A stretch of 64,000 nt of DNA from Streptomonospora nanhaiensis (GTDB taxonomy: Bacteria > Actinomycetota > Actinomycetes > Streptosporangiales > Streptosporangiaceae), in NCBI RefSeq assembly GCF_026642255.1, contig NZ_CP113264.1, forward strand, positions 62,001-126,000, given 5' to 3'. The position numbers and the translations under genes are program-made. This document shows, one piece after another, positions 39,147-47,363 of the stretch. The notes beneath the pieces were generated by a model. It was not told where the DNA came from and made no database searches. It was given only the letters and a program-made list of their open reading frames with translations. Each line of letters opens with the position of its first letter. Position 1 is the stretch's first letter.

Positions 39147-39327
39147 GAGCCAGACAGTACCCGGGGAGGTTCAGGGACGGTGCTACGGATTGCCCTGTCC
39201 ACCGACCCCCGGGGGATGCTTCCCTGGGGTGGGGCGGGTATGAGTGACACCAGGAAGCGGATCCCGCCTCTCCCTTGTGGAGTGTCCCTTCCTCCACAGC
39301 ACACCCCCTTCACGCAGGAGAACTCCG

Positions 39328-41199
39328 GTGGCACACCAGGAACAGCATGGGACGGGTCGCAGCTCCGAGGCGGGCACGGGTTCGGAGGCCGAGGAGAGGC
39401 CCGAGTCCCTCTGGGAGGGTACGGACGGGGGCGCCGAGGGGACCGGCGAACCGTCCGCCGAAGCCGCTCCGGAGCCGCCCGCGCCCACGCCGAGGGAGCA
39501 GTGGTTCGGCGGGTTCGAGGGGGCGGCCCCGCCCCCGCCCCCCTACGCCCGGCTGCCCGAGGACGCGCCTCCCCCGCTGCCGGGGACCGGCTACCAGGCG
39601 CCGCCGCCGGACGAGGACGACGGTCCGGGCGGGCCCGGGGCCCCGGAACGCCCCGAGGCCCCGGAGGATACCGCGGACTCCGACGACGAGACGCGGAGCT
39701 CCACGGTCCGGCTCCTGCCGGGCGCGGTCCGGCGGACGCAGCGCCCCCAACGGCCCCAGCGACCCCAGAGGCCCGCCCGACCGGGCGGAGGGGGGCCGGA
39801 CCCCCTCGCACCGCGCAGGCTCCGGGGCGACTCCGACGTCCCCGAGCCCGAGCAGCTACCGCCGCTCGACACCGAACGCCAGGACCCCTCCGGGGCGGAC
39901 GGCACGGAAACCGGTGCGGGCCCGGTCCCGGGGGCGGACGGGACCCCGGGACCGGACTCCGCACCGGACGCGCGACCGGCGCCGGGCCACGGGGCCGACG
40001 GATTCGGAGCCGGGTCGGGGCCGACGCGGACCCCGGAGCCGGCCCCCGAACCCGGGCCGGTGGCGGGCCCGTGGGCGGACGACGAGCGCACCGACCCCCT
40101 CCGTCCCGCGGGGGCGGGGTCCTCCGACCCCGGCCCGGTGCGGTCCGAGCCGCTGCCGCGCCGCGGCCCCGAACCCCCGCCCACCCTCACCGGCCCGCGG
40201 GCCGGACTCGCGCCCGCGCCCGCGCGCCCCTCCGGGCAGCAGGCCCAGAGGCGCCCCGACCAGGAGGGGGAGACCGCCGACGCCCTCAACGCGGCCACGC
40301 TGGTGCGCAACCGGCGCCAGGGGCCGAGCGGTGGCTGGCGCCGTGCCGTGCACTCCGCCACCCTCGGCCTCGTCAACCCGGGGGAGTCCGCCAAGGTCCT
40401 GCGCCGGCGCGAACTGGTGGCCCGCGCCTGCACCCCCGTCGCGACCGGGCACCACCGGGTGGCGGTGCTCAGCCTCAAGGGAGGGGTGGGCAAGACCACC
40501 ACCACGGTCGCGCTGGGCGCGACCCTGGCCTCGCTGCGCGGCGACCGGGTCCTCGCCGTGGACGCCAACCCCGACCGCGGCACGCTGTCGGACAAGGTGC
40601 GGCTGGAGACCGCCGCGACCATCCGCGACCTGCTCAACGAGCGCCACCTCGTGTCGCGCTACGCCGACATCCGGGGGTTCACGTCCCAGTCGCCCAGCCG
40701 CTTGGAGATCCTCGCCTCCGACCGCGACCCCGCCGTCTCCGAGGCGTTCAGCGACGGCGACTACCGCGAGGTGGCCCGGATAGTCGAGCACTTCTACTCC
40801 ATCTGCATCACCGACTGCGGCACCGGCCTCCTGCACTCGGCGATGCGCGGGGTACTCGGGCTCGCCGACCAGGTGGTCCTGGTCAGCTCCGCCTCCGTGG
40901 ACGGGGCCCGCAGCGCCAGCGCCACCCTGGACTGGCTGGAGGCGCACGGCCACGGGCCGCTCGTGCGCGGCGCCGTCGTGGTGCTGTCGATGGTGCGGTC
41001 CAACAGCAAGAGCAGCGTCGACCTCAACCGGCTGGAGGGCCATTTCGCGAGCAGGTGCCGCGACGTGGTCCGGGTGCCCTGGGACGGCCACCTCGAGGAG
41101 GGCGCCGAGGTCGACCTCGACCAGCTCGCCCCGGCGACGCGGGACGCCTACCTCCAGTTGGCGGCGTCGGTCGGGGAGGCGTTCGCCTGGCGCGGGTGA
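39328..41199 (+). CDS. MinD/ParA-like P-loop ATPase with long disordered N-terminus
   Basis: The chosen start is GTG at 39328, with CAGGAG upstream, giving 623 residues; the frame opens earlier at 39244. Residues 1-340 are Pro/Gly/Asp/Glu/Arg-rich and presumably disordered. The ATPase domain has the deviant Walker A SLKGGVGKTTTT near Lys384 and Walker B DCGTGLLHS, with AVDANPDRGTL after the first strand. This resembles EspI-type proteins of type VII secretion regions and chromosome-positioning ATPases. No ESX genes or ParB partner are nearby, so the process it serves is open. Confidence 0.85.
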   Translation: MAHQEQHGTGRSSEAGTGSEAEERPESLWEGTDGGAEGTGEPSAEAAPEPPAPTPREQWFGGFEGAAPPPPPYARLPEDAPPPLPGTGYQAPPPDEDDGPGGPGAPERPEAPEDTADSDDETRSSTVRLLPGAVRRTQRPQRPQRPQRPARPGGGGPDPLAPRRLRGDSDVPEPEQLPPLDTERQDPSGADGTETGAGPVPGADGTPGPDSAPDARPAPGHGADGFGAGSGPTRTPEPAPEPGPVAGPWADDERTDPLRPAGAGSSDPGPVRSEPLPRRGPEPPPTLTGPRAGLAPAPARPSGQQAQRRPDQEGETADALNAATLVRNRRQGPSGGWRRAVHSATLGLVNPGESAKVLRRRELVARACTPVATGHHRVAVLSLKGGVGKTTTTVALGATLASLRGDRVLAVDANPDRGTLSDKVRLETAATIRDLLNERHLVSRYADIRGFTSQSPSRLEILASDRDPAVSEAFSDGDYREVARIVEHFYSICITDCGTGLLHSAMRGVLGLADQVVLVSSASVDGARSASATLDWLEAHGHGPLVRGAVVVLSMVRSNSKSSVDLNRLEGHFASRCRDVVRVPWDGHLEEGAEVDLDQLAPATRDAYLQLAASVGEAFAWRG

Positions 41200-41468
41200 G
41201 GACGGTCGGGACGGGACACAACGCGCGGAGGGCGCCTCTCCGGTTTACGGGACCCGCTTCCGGACAATGGTGGGGAGGGAATCCGGGCACCAGGTGCTCC
41301 GCGGTGCCGCGCCGGGCCGTCGGCCGCCGTTCCGGGCCGGTCCCGGGCATGCGCGCCGGGGCCGTAGGTCGGACGGAACGGCGACCTTCGGCCTGCGCCG
41401 TTCCGGCGGGGCGCTGGTCTACTCGACGAAGATGGTCCGCAGTGCTGTCGCAGTGCTAAGGGGGAACT

Positions 41469-42398
41469 ATGGCAGGCAAAGAGGTGCGCCCGGCCCGGGT
41501 CGTCGTGGGGATCGACGGATCGGACGGCTCACGGGCGGCGTTGGAGTGGGCGGCGGCGGAGGCCGCCCGGCGGGACGCCCCGCTCCGCATCGTGCACGCC
41601 CTGGGGATGCCGCTGATCGTGTCGGCCCACGGGGGCGCCGCGCGGTTCGAGCCCACGCCGGAGATCCACGGCCAGGCCACCGGTGTGCTGGGCGAGGCGG
41701 AGGCACACGTCCGCGAGCTCCGGCCGACCGTGGTCACGGAGGCCGTGACCGCGATGGAGGAGGCGCCGCTGGCCGTCATCCGGCAGAGCCACCCCCACGA
41801 CCTGATCGTGGTCGGCACCCGGGGGATGGGCACGTTCAAGTCGGTGTTCGTGGGCTCGGTCAGCGTCCGGGTGGCCGCCCACGCGCCGTGCCCGGTCGTG
41901 GTCGTCCCCTCGCGCAAGGGCAAGCCCGCGACCACGTCGATGGACCGGATCGTGGTCGGTGTCGACGGCTCCGAGACCGCGCGCCGCGCCCTCGGCCTCG
42001 CCTACGACCTGGCGGCCGAGAGCGGTGCCGAACTGGTCGTGGTCCACAGCTGGGAGGTTCCCTACCCCTACGACCCGGTCGCGATGACCGCCGCCGGGTA
42101 CCAGCCGCAGGAGGAGCTGTTCGAGAGGCAGTCCGAGGAACTGGTGGCCGGCCTGCTCGCCGAGGTCGTCGACGAGAGGCGCGAGGACCTCGACGTCGAG
42201 GTCAGCGTGGTGCGGACCCAGAACAGCCCGGTGAGCGCGATCCTGGAGGCCGCCGAGGGCGCGGACGCCGTCGTGGTGGGCTCGCGGGGCCGGGGCACCG
42301 TGCGCGGCCTGCTCCTGGGCTCGGTCAGCCAGGGCGTGCTGCACCGTTCCAGGATCCCCGTGGTCGTCCTCCCCAGGCACGCCGACGAGGACGAGTAG
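41469..42398 (+). CDS. Universal stress protein with two UspA domains
   Basis: The protein has 309 residues. Domain 1 (8-145) and domain 2 (158-305) each begin with a DGS motif (VVVGIDGSDGSRAALEWAA; VVGVDGSETARRALGLAYDL). Each ends with an ATP-binding loop (VVGTRGMGTFKSVFVGSVS; VVGSRGRGTVRGLLLGSVS). Such tandem Usp proteins bind ATP and are induced in dormancy and hypoxia in actinobacteria. GGGGGAA precedes the ATG. Confidence 0.95.
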   Translation: MAGKEVRPARVVVGIDGSDGSRAALEWAAAEAARRDAPLRIVHALGMPLIVSAHGGAARFEPTPEIHGQATGVLGEAEAHVRELRPTVVTEAVTAMEEAPLAVIRQSHPHDLIVVGTRGMGTFKSVFVGSVSVRVAAHAPCPVVVVPSRKGKPATTSMDRIVVGVDGSETARRALGLAYDLAAESGAELVVVHSWEVPYPYDPVAMTAAGYQPQEELFERQSEELVAGLLAEVVDERREDLDVEVSVVRTQNSPVSAILEAAEGADAVVVGSRGRGTVRGLLLGSVSQGVLHRSRIPVVVLPRHADEDE

Positions 42399-42403
42399 GG
42401 CGG

Positions 42404-42444
42404 CGGGCCCCGGCCCCGGCCCCCGAGGACCGGCCCGGGGCCCG
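42404..42444. terminator. Hairpin between usp and the converging hypothetical gene
   Basis: CGGGCCCCGG (42404-42413) and CCGGGGCCCG (42435-42444) form a perfect 10-bp stem. The 21-base GC-rich loop can pair further. Confidence 0.65.
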
Positions 42445-42487
42445 TGACGCCGCCGCCCCCGGTTCGGGTGCTCCGACGGGGTCGGCC

Positions 42488-42799
42488 TCAGAGGGTCAGG
42501 TGGTGGGGAGAGCCGGGTGAGGAAGGGCTCCACCCCTCGTCCCGGGCCCGGCGGATGGCGGTCGCGACCACGGCCGGGGTGAGGGGGACGGCCGCGCCGG
42601 GTCCCACCCGGTAGTGGCCCGGGTGCGGGTGCGGCGTCGCGACGACGAGCACCCGTCCGGGGGAGTCCGCGAGCTCCGCCGCGAAGGTCATGGGGCTCTC
42701 ACCCACCCCCTGCGCGTAGGTCGGCCTGCGGCGTACGCGCCAGCGGTAGTCCGTGCCGTCCACGCTGATACGGCGTGAGCCCTTGCGTACCAATGCCAT
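42488..42799 (-). CDS. Conserved-looking hypothetical protein
   Basis: From ATG at 42799, with GGAGG upstream, the protein has 103 residues (MALVRKGSRRISVDGTDYRW). The N-terminus holds a KGSRRI-V-G-YRWRVRRRPTY strand-like segment. Then FAAELADSPGRVLVVATPHP, HPGHYRVG and a C-terminal helix (TPAVVATAIRRARDEGWSPS). The pattern resembles small actinomycete proteins of unknown function. It is the last chromosomal gene before the integrated element. Confidence 0.75.
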   Translation of the reverse strand: MALVRKGSRRISVDGTDYRWRVRRRPTYAQGVGESPMTFAAELADSPGRVLVVATPHPHPGHYRVGPGAAVPLTPAVVATAIRRARDEGWSPSSPGSPHHLTL

Positions 42800-43109
42800 G
42801 AGTCCTCCGTGGGTCGGGGGCGGTCGGCCGGGTGCGCCGTCCGTGAGGCAGCATGCTCGACCGCCCCGCTGACTGTCCACGGATTTGTCCGGCTGCGGCG
42901 TTGCCTGCGCGGAGGGAGGGCCTCCCCCTCCGGAGGTCGGGCCCCGTCGACCTGTCGACACGTCGACGGGGACCTTGCGGGCCCGTTCCGCACTGCGCCG
43001 GCCGCGGTGACCGGACCCGGACCCGGACACGCGGAAGGCCGGTGGCCCCGGGGGCGTGTGCGCCGTGTGCGCACCGGCCCGGAACCACCGGCCTTCTCTG
43101 TCTCTCCCG
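42800..43109. other. Chromosomal flank of the integrated element, with a hairpin
   Basis: No gene was found. GAAGGCCGGTGG (43034-43045) and CCACCGGCCTTC (43085-43096) form a 12-bp stem with a 39-base loop. It resembles the tRNA-Ser terminator at the other end of the element (56826-56886). This copy was probably the original terminator of the tRNA gene. Confidence 0.6.
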
Positions 43110-43168
43110 CAAGCTGCTGACCTGCGGGTTCTGCGGAGGGTATGGGATTTGAACCCATGAAGCCCCGT
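43110..43168. repeat. attL-side direct repeat: duplicated 3' end of tRNA-Ser
   Basis: These 59 bases are identical to 56900-56958. They include the last 35 nt of tRNA-Ser on the minus strand (T-arm with TTCAAAT and acceptor ACCCTCC). Similarity with two mismatches continues leftward to about 43087. There is no 5' half of a tRNA here, so this is the copy left at the far end after integration. Confidence 0.93.
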
Positions 43169-43271
43169 TGTGCCGAGGGGCCTTGACGACCTGTCGACAA
43201 AGCGGCGAAGTGCCCTTTGACCTGCGCTGATGTTCCGGTGCCTTCCCGGCACTTCCGGCCCCTTCCCGGAG

Positions 43272-43296
43272 CCATGTGCGATGAATGTGCGATGGA
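43272..43296 (+). repeat. Candidate integrase arm-type site, left arm
   Basis: CCATGTGCGATGAATGTGCG plus ATGGA: two direct ATGTGCGAT 9-mers spaced 11 bp. The same 25-mer with one change is at 56844-56868. In the circular form the two would flank the att core, as integrase arm sites do. Confidence 0.5.
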
Positions 43297-43316
43297 GCCG
43301 GGGCCCGGGGTCTGGG

Positions 43317-44318
43317 TCAGTCTTCCTTGGGGCGCTGCTTCGCCACGAGGGTGCTCAGCTGGTCGACGCTCAGCCAGGGCTTGGAGACATGGATCATGCG
43401 GTGGCAGTTGGCGCACAGCAGGGCCAGATCCTCAAGGCGTGTCGTGCTCTCTCCTGCGTGGTGGAGAGGGACGATGTGGTGCACCTCGATGTAGCCGTCT
43501 CCGCGGGCGCCGTAGATCTCGGCGAAGTCGAAGCTGCACGCCTCGCAGGCGATGGGTCTGCCCTGAGCACGGGTCTGCTTGATCTTCTGTGTCCGAAGCG
43601 TGCGGCTGCGTTCGCGGGCGTAGTGCTTGCGGACGAGAAGACGGCCCTCGGTGGCACTGATCTCCTCCTCCGTTTCCTCCTCGAAGGGGGGAAGCTCGGC
43701 AAGCTCCCCGGAGAGGATGCCTTCGCGGATCCTCCTGGCCGCGGCGTGCATCCGCTCGGGGTCTTCCACGAAAGCCTGGTAGATCCTGCGGTCCAGGGTG
43801 CTTCCGTTGGTCTTCTTGTTCGTGTTGGCCTTGTGCCAGTTGCGGATGTTGGCCATCTTCAGACGGACACTAGAGGGGCTGCGGAAGTTGGCGGGGCGCT
43901 TCTCCTGCGGATGCAGGGGGAGAAGCTGCAGGAGCCTGGACAGGTCGACCACTTCGGGCCTGGAGGTGTCCAGCGGCGTCCAGTCGTGTCGGGCCAACAG
44001 GTCGCAGGCCAGGATCAGTTCGTCCCAGGTCCAGGGGAGGCTGGGGTTGGAGCGGACCTCGAAGCCGAGTGCGTTGAGCTTCCTGCCCACGGTGGCCGCT
44101 CCGCCGGAGAATTCCGAGGCGGGGAGAGCCTGTCCGGAGACGTATTTGTGGGCGACGCCGCAGATGGCTTTGGAGTCGTACGTTCTGCCGTTGTGGACGA
44201 GGTCGTAGGAGATCGCACGCTTGAAGCCGTAGCTGGTGAGGAAGTCGTCCTGGCCGCGGTCGTCGTACTCCGCGATCGCCTGGAGGACTGCGTCCCGGGT
44301 GATGTCCGTCAGGGGCAT
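43317..44318 (-). CDS. ScoMcrA-like HNH restriction endonuclease
   Basis: The likely start is ATG at 44318 (MPLTDITRDAVLQAIAEYDD), giving 333 residues; upstream residues in the frame look non-coding. The N-terminal domain (FLTSYGFKRAISYDLVHNGR, YDSKAICGVAHKYVSG) matches the head domain of ScoMcrA-type enzymes. The C-terminal HNH domain has CEAC near residue 258, HHIVPLHH near 280 and CANCH near 302, giving zinc and metal sites. ScoMcrA cuts 5-methylcytosine and phosphorothioate DNA. It lies at the left end of the element and is probably defence cargo. Confidence 0.85.
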   Translation of the reverse strand: MPLTDITRDAVLQAIAEYDDRGQDDFLTSYGFKRAISYDLVHNGRTYDSKAICGVAHKYVSGQALPASEFSGGAATVGRKLNALGFEVRSNPSLPWTWDELILACDLLARHDWTPLDTSRPEVVDLSRLLQLLPLHPQEKRPANFRSPSSVRLKMANIRNWHKANTNKKTNGSTLDRRIYQAFVEDPERMHAAARRIREGILSGELAELPPFEEETEEEISATEGRLLVRKHYARERSRTLRTQKIKQTRAQGRPIACEACSFDFAEIYGARGDGYIEVHHIVPLHHAGESTTRLEDLALLCANCHRMIHVSKPWLSVDQLSTLVAKQRPKED

Positions 44319-44549
44319 GACGTCAGCGTAGATGCGGTAGGCGACACCTGAGATGGAACTGGGGGTGGATCTGCTGCCGAGGCCCGTGGTCTCCCGAACG
44401 TTTCTACGTGGGCCGCCTTGGGATCTGAGCACGTCCTCAGCTTGGGAAGCCGAGAACGCTTCTGATGGCTGAGCTGATGCTTTGTCTACCTGCGCGGATG
44501 CGTCCCGTCTCCCCGTGATTCCCTGTGGTACCCCGGTGTTGCCCGCCCC

Positions 44550-44569
44550 GTGTGGCACGTGTGTGGCAC
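44550..44569. repeat. GTGTGGCAC tandem 9-mers
   Basis: GTGTGGCAC at 44550-44558 and 44561-44569, spaced 11 bp. The geometry equals the ATGTGCGAT pairs at the element ends, with a different sequence. They lie just beyond the 3' end of the 44578 gene. Confidence 0.5.
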
Positions 44570-44577
44570 GGCAACGA

Positions 44578-44790
44578 CTACGAGTAGAAGCCGTCCCAGT
44601 AGTCACCGAGGCTCACAGTGAAGTCCTCGGGGCGAGTGGCACGCAGGTGCTCGAAGCGCTCGCTCACAGCCTCGATGGTGGCTCGTAGGGGCATGGGGCC
44701 GAACTGCTCCCTGATCGCGTACGCCGCCTGGATCCTGTGTCCGTGGAAGAGAAGCTCGTCGATATGGTCCCACCTCTCGGGCACGGTCAC
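44578..44790 (-). CDS. Small hypothetical protein
   Basis: With the GTG start at 44790 the protein has 70 residues; the open frame reaches 44862, and a GTG at 44784 is also possible. It reads TVPERWDHIDELLFHGHRIQ, then AAYAIREQFGPMPLRATIEA and a C-terminal DFTVSLGDYWDGFYS. It looks like an all-helical protein with an acidic aromatic tail. Not assigned to a family; codon use matches the host. Confidence 0.6.
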   Translation of the reverse strand: MTVPERWDHIDELLFHGHRIQAAYAIREQFGPMPLRATIEAVSERFEHLRATRPEDFTVSLGDYWDGFYS

Positions 44791-45108
44791 TCCCTGGTGT
44801 TCGGGCTGCACGGAGTATCTCCTCGGGCGGGTGTCCGGTGCGCTCACCCTGGACACCACCACAGCACCATCCGGGGTGGGTCACCACGGTTATGGTCCCG
44901 CACGGGTTCTGGCGCGATCGGCCGGCACTCCTGCACGTCCTGTGTCGCGCCAGGTTCCGTGTGGGTTCGGGGGGTCCAGGGGGCGCGAGCCCCTTGGTAC
45001 CACCAGTCCCTGAGCAGCACTGATACAACGCGGTCAATGGTGCTGTCGATTGTTTTCGGGGAAATCGCAACCGTTCGTCGTGGGAGCACGTCAAGCTCGC
45101 AACAGAAC

Positions 45109-45167
45109 GACCGGTGGTCGCGCTCGGGACCGGGCGTCAGCCCGCAGCCCGAGCGCGACCACCGGTC
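45109..45167. repeat. Large perfect cruciform with nested stem
   Basis: The 20-bp arm at 45109-45128 (GACCGGTGGTCGCGCTCGGG) is exactly complementary to 45148-45167. The 19-base loop contains an inner stem CGGGC/GCCCG around GTCA. It sits in non-coding DNA between host-like and AT-rich parts of the element. Confidence 0.9.
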
Positions 45168-45170
45168 GCA

Positions 45171-45192
45171 GCGACGGCGCTCGCGCCGTCGC
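45171..45192. repeat. Second hairpin beside the cruciform
   Basis: GCGACGGCG (45171-45179) and CGCCGTCGC (45184-45192) pair perfectly around CTCG, three bases after the larger cruciform. No T-tract follows on the plus strand; read from the minus side it lies 40 bp past the stop of the AT-rich gene. Confidence 0.8.
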
Positions 45193-45232
45193 CTTGATCC
45201 CATACAGCCAAACTCGGCAGTGCATAGTTTGG

Positions 45233-46042
45233 TCAAGTGACCAGGTTTACCATAACCCCGATTGGTATCGAGGAGAGGGTTATTAAAAGCACTGATATTC
45301 TCCTGGCTCCAGTTGATTGAGAGCCTTCTCCGGTTATTTCTATCAATGGAAAGAAGAAGTTGGTAAGTTTTTCTGAAAAAATAAAGTAAATTGTTAAAAT
45401 GAGCCCAATAAATGCAGTTGGAAAGAAGGCATCGGAAATAATATTTGATGGAAGTGCGAGTAGCGTACCGATTGTTGGCAAGATTCCAAAGAAAGATTTT
45501 ATCAATAGGGGGAGGGGGGTTGTGTTCCTCATGAAGCCCCACCGTGGTACCCCCTTATAAATTTCGTCTGATATGCGCACAAAAGTTTGCCTTGCCCAAC
45601 TTGTGTCGTGAGAATCGACCGTTAGTCGGACGGCAGGATCCATCTTCCTATTGAAGGAAATGGAGACGTAGTTATTTGGCGATTGCGCGCCTATTATTTC
45701 TATCTTTTCGAAGCTTCTGCGGTCAATCTCTGGAAATACATCATCGATACTTCCGGTTACTATTTCGTCGTCGGTGAGCACTATTCCTAAAAAAGGATAT
45801 GAGGGGGCTATGCCTCCAGAGCCTTCGTGGCTGTAGAAGTGTAGAGTGCTGGAGTGGATGTTCCCAATTATTATCCCTGAGTCTTCTCTTGCTTTCTGTG
45901 CTTCCTCTTGGCGTCTCCTGATCTCGCTGTCTTGCTCCTTGTACGCTCCTGAAACAAGAGCGGTAAGTTTTTTCATGTCCCCCATTTCACCATTCCATGA
46001 AGGCCATGTTTCAACTTTTTTTGTTCTTCTCTCAATCTCCAT
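45233..46042 (-). CDS. AT-rich gene for a membrane protein of unknown function
   Basis: The protein has 269 residues and starts with ATG at 46042. It has a soluble N-terminal half (coiled segment YKEQDSEIRRRQEEAQKARE, then beta-like SGIIIGNIHSSTLHFYSHEG). Three hydrophobic segments follow near residues 183-202, 208-225 and 248-266. Codons often end in A or T (AAA, GAA, ATT, TTT), unlike every neighbour, so recent transfer from a low-GC source is likely. No known motif was recognised. Confidence 0.75.
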   Translation of the reverse strand: MEIERRTKKVETWPSWNGEMGDMKKLTALVSGAYKEQDSEIRRRQEEAQKAREDSGIIIGNIHSSTLHFYSHEGSGGIAPSYPFLGIVLTDDEIVTGSIDDVFPEIDRRSFEKIEIIGAQSPNNYVSISFNRKMDPAVRLTVDSHDTSWARQTFVRISDEIYKGVPRWGFMRNTTPLPLLIKSFFGILPTIGTLLALPSNIISDAFFPTAFIGLILTIYFIFSEKLTNFFFPLIEITGEGSQSTGARRISVLLITLSSIPIGVMVNLVT

Positions 46043-46352
46043 TAAGTCTCCCTTTAGGGGTCTAGAAAGTTGTGGCTGTCGACTGAGGAGAGCGCGCGCC
46101 TAGTCTTTGGGGAGGAGAAGCACTCTTTGCTAGTCTAGATATCACAAATTCGTAGAACTTGCCATGTGGTGTCCTGGGTCAAAGGGAGAGCAATTCGGAG
46201 CGTGCTCAGTGCATCACCTTGAGTGGAGAAAAATGTGAGCCTTGTCCTTGTTTGAGTATTTTATGGTGAAAATTGACTTGGCTATTTCTGTTTTTAAGTT
46301 GCATGATCCTTGTGATTCGATTTGTGGGATGGCGGCTGGTTTTAATTTAGAT
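46043..46352. other. AT-rich intergenic DNA
   Basis: About 310 bp of AT-rich sequence (for example around 46240-46380) between the AT-rich gene and the first DUF5919 gene. Its base composition continues that of the AT-rich gene, so the foreign segment appears to run from about 45233 to 46380. No gene was recognised. Confidence 0.55.
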
Positions 46353-47087
46353 CTACATATCAATGCTTCTAGAATTTTGCCAGACCAGGTGGAAGCTTCG
46401 TGCGTAGGTCTCGGCCATGTTCGGGGACAGCTCGCGGTTGACCTCGACCACGGGGGACTTCGCGGCCGAAAGACCGTAGATGTGTTGGTTGATGAGGAGT
46501 TTCTTCTCCGTCAGGTAGACGGATTTGTACAGGACGGTGGAGTGCGTTCGGATCTCGATACCGTCGATGTCCAGGAGCGTTCGGAACAGCAGTAGTGCGT
46601 TGCTCACCCTGGCGGACAGTGTGCCGCCTATCTGCTCGTCGTGTCCGCGTTGCTGTACTGGCTGGGACTTTGGGTTGCCGAGGAGGATCCGGACGTTCAC
46701 CCCGTCTCGGGCTCGCGCTCCCAGGAGTTCCAGGATGCTCGGGTCATCGGCTATGAATAGCCCGCTGTAGACCAGGATGCCGATTTCCTGTTCTGCTGAA
46801 CTGAACAGGTCCCACCACACTTCACGTGGGACCTGCCAGCGGTGTGCGTATACGCGCTGCACGTGCTCGGATGTGGGGACCTGCGCCTCGGCGGCCTGGC
46901 TGTCCTGCGGCCAAAGGTCATCTGCGCCAGCCTGGAGGAGATCAGCCAACGCCCAACGGTGGCGGGGATAGGGACGTTGGCCGGAGAGCCAGCGGCGGAC
47001 GGTCTTGGGGTCGACGCCGAGGTGTGCGGCCACGTCGGTCTCGGTGAGTTGGGCTGCGGCCAGTGCCTTGCGCAGTGCAGCGTTCAC
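46353..47087 (-). CDS. HTH and DUF5919 (PLD-like) protein, copy 1
   Basis: The start chosen is GTG at 47087, with GGAGGG seven bases upstream, giving 244 residues. Residues 5-60 are an XRE helix-turn-helix (ALAAAQLTETDVAAHLGVDP, KTVRRWLSG). The rest matches DUF5919 (YAHRWQVPREVWWDLFSSAE, LVYSGLFIADDPSILELLG, VNVRILLGNPKSQPVQQRG), a phospholipase-D-like fold with a degenerate HKD motif (THSTVLYKSVYLTEKKLLIN). Likely a repressor with a sensing domain. A paralog lies at 50251. Confidence 0.85.
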   Translation of the reverse strand: MNAALRKALAAAQLTETDVAAHLGVDPKTVRRWLSGQRPYPRHRWALADLLQAGADDLWPQDSQAAEAQVPTSEHVQRVYAHRWQVPREVWWDLFSSAEQEIGILVYSGLFIADDPSILELLGARARDGVNVRILLGNPKSQPVQQRGHDEQIGGTLSARVSNALLLFRTLLDIDGIEIRTHSTVLYKSVYLTEKKLLINQHIYGLSAAKSPVVEVNRELSPNMAETYARSFHLVWQNSRSIDM

Positions 47088-47126
47088 GTCGGTGCCCTCC
47101 GAGGTCGGGAACCCGACGATAACAGA

Positions 47127-47144
47127 AGACGTCCCTAGACGTCC
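47127..47144 (-). promoter_or_regulatory. Direct-repeat site upstream of DUF5919 copy 1
   Basis: Two AGACGTCC copies (47127-47134, 47137-47144) lie 40-57 bp upstream of the GTG start. A similar pair lies at the same distance before DUF5919 copy 2 (51034-51052). Possible operator or activator site. Confidence 0.5.
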
Positions 47145-47363
47145 CTCGAGTTGTCCGATACGTGGTACACATGTCCGCTCACTCAGAGCATCGTTTCTGC
47201 ATGTACGAGGGCTCCGGAGCATCCTGTGATGTTGCCGTGAGCCTCACCCGATCTGAGCGGGGAGGAACATGCGGAACCTGATCCCACACCCTTGGACACG
47301 CGGGCTAACAGGGCATCGGGGCGCCAGGCTCGTGAAGCGGCCCGTGACAGAAGCTGCGGCACC

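Noticed and set aside
42949..43199. 12-bp direct repeat GACCTGTCGACA at 42949 and 43188
   Set aside because: Short, GC-rich and consistent with chance near a GTCGAC-rich tract; it does not align with the attachment repeat.
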